Assembly: GCF_003024805.1 (NCBI RefSeq)
Contig: NZ_PUEC01000004.1
Location: 117,788 to 181,787, forward strand
DNA: 64,000 bases
Source: Duncaniella muris
GTDB taxonomy: Bacteria > Bacteroidota > Bacteroidia > Bacteroidales > Muribaculaceae
Direction of reading: 5' to 3'
Shown here: positions 62,102 through 64,000 of the stretch, one piece after another
How the letters are laid out: the number at the start of each line of letters is the position of its first letter
Numbering within the stretch: the first letter of the stretch is position 1
The notes under the pieces: model-generated
Told to the model about the DNA's origin: nothing
What the model saw: only the letters and a program-made list of their open reading frames with translations
Database searches by the model: none
Program-made: the position numbers and the translations under genes

Positions 62102-63250
62102 TTAGTGAGAATGTGAATGACCTTCCGGAACAACAGTAGAGGTTTCTGCCAGCCTGACAAATGTCGAACCGTAAGTAACTACAGAGTCCCCGTCATTGAC
62201 TCCTGACAGCACTTCAATTCTACGGCCGTCACTACGCCCCAGAGTCACAGGCTGTTTCTTATAGGCATGGTCATCAACCTTTACATATACAAAATTCTCG
62301 CCTTGCTGTTCCGACACCGCACCGACAGGCACTGCCAGAGTCTCAGCCTTGTCTGTTCCAATCAGATAGACTTCGGCAGGCATACCGGGAACAACATCTC
62401 CATTACTGTCAAACGAAAAATACACTGCAACATAGCCCGGTAAAGTAGTGCCTGTGGGCGATGATGACAGGATTGTGCAATTACGATCAGCCAATGACAC
62501 CATCTCACCGCCTCGCGAAGGTCTGAAATTGGCTGTGGCAACTTTCGGGAGGAAGGCTGCCTCTGCGGAAGGAAGCAAAGCCCGCAATGTCAAACGGGAA
62601 TTACGCCCTATCACGGCAATAGTCTGGCCTGCTTCCACATAAGCTCCGTCATTGACCGACAGTTCTGAAATCACGCCTGGAATACCGGCAACCGCACTTC
62701 CGCCAGCCGCAACCGGGCTGAAAGCACTTTTTGCCTCTTCATAGGCTCGTAAAGCCTCATTATAATCCTTCTTGGTTACTATGCCTTCTTTAAGAAGCGG
62801 TTCGAGCCTGTCGAGTTCACGTTTTGCAGCCTGAAAATTCGCTTTGGCAGCTTCATTAATATCTCCGCCACTGACATTTTTGGCCGAAACGGAAGCTATG
62901 AGCTCACCGGAACGCACACTCTTGCCAAGTTCAATGCCTCGTGCAAGCCTCACAATTCCTGATGTGGGAGCACTGACAACCGCTCTGTCAGACGATGCCG
63001 GAAGAATCTCGCCGACAGCTTTAACAACTTCGGCAAAAGGAGCTTTCTCAATCGCCTCTGATTTCACTCCAAACCGAAGGGCATCAGAAGGAGACATCAC
63101 GATTTCGCCCGTATGGTCATGCTTGTGCTCATGACCCTCCGCCTCAGCAGAATGGCCATCAGAATGATTATGGCCTGAGCAAGAAACAAATACGGCTGTC
63201 GCAAAAAGCAGTAAAGAGGGTGCAACTGGTTTTGATAATTTAAAAAGCAT
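62102..63250 (-). CDS. CzcB/CusB-type periplasmic adaptor with histidine-rich ends
   Basis: A 382-residue adaptor lipoprotein. The ATG at 63248-63250 (MLFKLSKPVAPSLLLFATAV) gives a normal lipoprotein signal with FVSCSG. Just after the Cys is a His-rich stretch (GHNHSDGHSAEAEGHEHKHD) and the protein ends in EGHSHSH, both likely metal-binding. Lipoyl and hairpin domains follow (VVKAVGEILPASSDRAVVSA, AKRELDRLEPLLKEGIVTKK). A longer in-frame start at 63427 is rejected. It heads the four-gene efflux operon and probably captures the metal in the periplasm for the pump. Confidence 0.92.
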   Translation of the reverse strand: MLFKLSKPVAPSLLLFATAVFVSCSGHNHSDGHSAEAEGHEHKHDHTGEIVMSPSDALRFGVKSEAIEKAPFAEVVKAVGEILPASSDRAVVSAPTSGIVRLARGIELGKSVRSGELIASVSAKNVSGGDINEAAKANFQAAKRELDRLEPLLKEGIVTKKDYNEALRAYEEAKSAFSPVAAGGSAVAGIPGVISELSVNDGAYVEAGQTIAVIGRNSRLTLRALLPSAEAAFLPKVATANFRPSRGGEMVSLADRNCTILSSSPTGTTLPGYVAVYFSFDSNGDVVPGMPAEVYLIGTDKAETLAVPVGAVSEQQGENFVYVKVDDHAYKKQPVTLGRSDGRRIEVLSGVNDGDSVVTYGSTFVRLAETSTVVPEGHSHSH

Positions 63251-63278
63251 TGTATTCGAAAAATTTTCATTGAACATC

Positions 63279-63309
63279 GGTTCTGGCATGAGCCGATAAA
63301 TCCAGAACC
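63279..63309 (-). promoter_or_regulatory. Hairpin in the leader of the metal efflux operon
   Basis: Perfect 8-bp arms GGTTCTGG (63279-63286) and CCAGAACC (63302-63309) with a 15-nt loop, between the probable -7 element and the ATG. It could be a regulatory RNA structure, but nothing shows a metal ligand. Confidence 0.4.
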
Positions 63310-63328
63310 ACGGTATCAGAAGTTGCCA

Positions 63329-63336
63329 CAAAGGTA
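63329..63336 (-). promoter_or_regulatory. Probable -7 element of the metal efflux operon
   Basis: TACCTTTG on the minus strand matches TAnnTTTG. It lies 79 bp before the adaptor ATG, giving a leader of about 70 nt that contains the hairpin at 63279-63309. The -33 region is poor, as expected for a promoter that needs an activator. Confidence 0.5.
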
Positions 63337-64000
63337 GCAATGACACATCAAAGAAATGTTGCAGAATCTCGGATAAACCTTGCAAAATTGCAGACGGTCC
63401 CAAAATAGATACTTGTGGCAAATGCAACCGTTCATGACCACCATAATAAGCACAATTCTATATGTCACGCAGATTTCGAGATCGACAATGCAACAGGTAA
63501 AGCGATTGACAAGAATTAATCGATACAATACACTATAAATTTCAGGTGTTTACGGCGCAATTATGCAATGTCATAGACATCCGTTGTTCCGATGTATTGC
63601 ACTTAACTAATTGATGTATAGATGACAATCTAAAATTATGTGTACTGAATATGTACTAATTGAGAAATTTAGTACAAGAGAATAGTAAGTATTTAAGTTT
63701 AATTTGCAGGTGTTAGTTATTTTTAGTTCTATTCTTTTGCCTCGGTTTTCTTCTTTCGGCGGTCAGTATGTAGATAGATATCGGGGCTGGTAAAAAGAAA
63801 ATCAGATAATGGCTTTTCTCTTTTGCCCAGCATATATTTATTGGTTTGGTTCAGTATAGATGTATATATCTATCACGGCTCTTTCATTTAACCTAAAATA
63901 AATAGCATATCTTCCCTTACCCGGTTCATTGAGAATCGGGTAATTTTTCCATGTCTGTATATCAAAGAGTTATTCTGGTATCAAAATCTTATTTTTTTCA
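63337..64000 (+). other. AT-rich non-coding region at the right edge
   Basis: About 660 bp without a convincing gene: the open frames are short and none carries a family motif. Two inverted repeats stand out. GTACTAA / TTAGTAC (63653-63659 and 63669-63675) has 7-bp arms and a 9-nt loop. TTACCCGGTTC / GAATCGGGTAA (63917-63927 and 63933-63943) has 11-bp arms with one G-U wobble and a T-run on the plus strand, so it may be a terminator. No tRNA, rRNA or mobile element is seen. Confidence 0.5.
63917..63948 (+). terminator. Possible intrinsic terminator in the right-edge region
   Basis: An 11-bp stem (one G-U pair) with a 5-nt loop followed by TTTTT on the plus strand. There is no plus-strand gene directly upstream in the window, so it could end an unseen small RNA or be a relic. 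Confidence 0.4.

Noticed and set aside
63251..63427. Longer N-terminus for the CzcB-like adaptor
   Set aside because: The 59 extra residues would hide the lipoprotein signal and run through the promoter region.

Overview
This 64 kb window looks like a chromosomal segment of an anaerobic gut Bacteroidales, most likely close to the Muribaculaceae, although family-level placement is an inference. The main reasons are the complete Bat aerotolerance operon, several Bacteroidetes-only families (DUF5606, DUF4290, a short HU/LysM pair, Bacteroidetes-type PurM), lipoproteins throughout, and promoter-like sequences matching the Bacteroidetes -7 element TAnnTTTG upstream of many genes. There are no rRNA or tRNA genes, insertion sequences, phage genes or CRISPR arrays. 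Most of the window is ordinary core genome.

Layout: (1) 1-6.5 kb: the 5' part of purT (minus strand), diverging from a two-gene unit made of a small uncharacterised protein and a giant 1677-residue DUF4132-type protein. (2) 6.5-8.5 kb: tpiA, a SPOR protein and folE. (3) 8.6-12.7 kb, minus strand: a DUF5606 / hemerythrin / LuxR-type regulator operon, a potassium-channel-like protein with an abnormal selectivity filter, and a MATE exporter. (4) 12.8-20 kb, plus strand: a secreted YD-repeat-like protein, nfnAB (electron-bifurcating transhydrogenase), a TPR/PD40 protein, floA, a PHP-family phosphatase and a frameshifted vanW-like gene. (5) 20-24 kb, minus strand: thymidine kinase, DUF3108 protein and secreted 5'-nucleotidase in one probable operon, plus a lipoprotein. 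(6) 24-32 kb: a tail-less SSB, an AcrAB-TolC-type RND efflux operon, a TetR regulator and fabG. (7) 32-38.6 kb: DUF4290, rimM, an acidic protein, an OmpA-like protein, proS, a DPM1-like glycosyltransferase, and an overlapping HU / HU-TM-LysM pair. (8) 38.8-47.2 kb: the eight-gene MoxR-Bat operon. (9) 47.5-55.4 kb: a small DNA-binding protein, a universal stress protein, purM, an MltF-like lytic transglycosylase, DUF3332, VanZ-like and priA. (10) 55.4-56.1 kb: the RNase P RNA gene and a strong bidirectional terminator. (11) 56.1-63.3 kb, minus strand: a CzcBAC-type heavy-metal efflux operon ending in a tandem SGNH esterase. (12) The last 0.7 kb is AT-rich and has no recognisable gene.

The most interesting items for follow-up are the DUF4132 two-gene unit with a possible beta-grasp partner, the membrane protein joining an HU-type DNA-binding domain to a periplasmic LysM domain, the hemerythrin/LuxR regulator unit with a degenerate receiver, the channel with a TTAGCSI filter, the vanW-like frameshift, and the esterase attached to the metal efflux operon. 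I did not find a clear-cut undescribed defence or mobile system. The DUF4132 unit is the best candidate for an uncharacterised machine.
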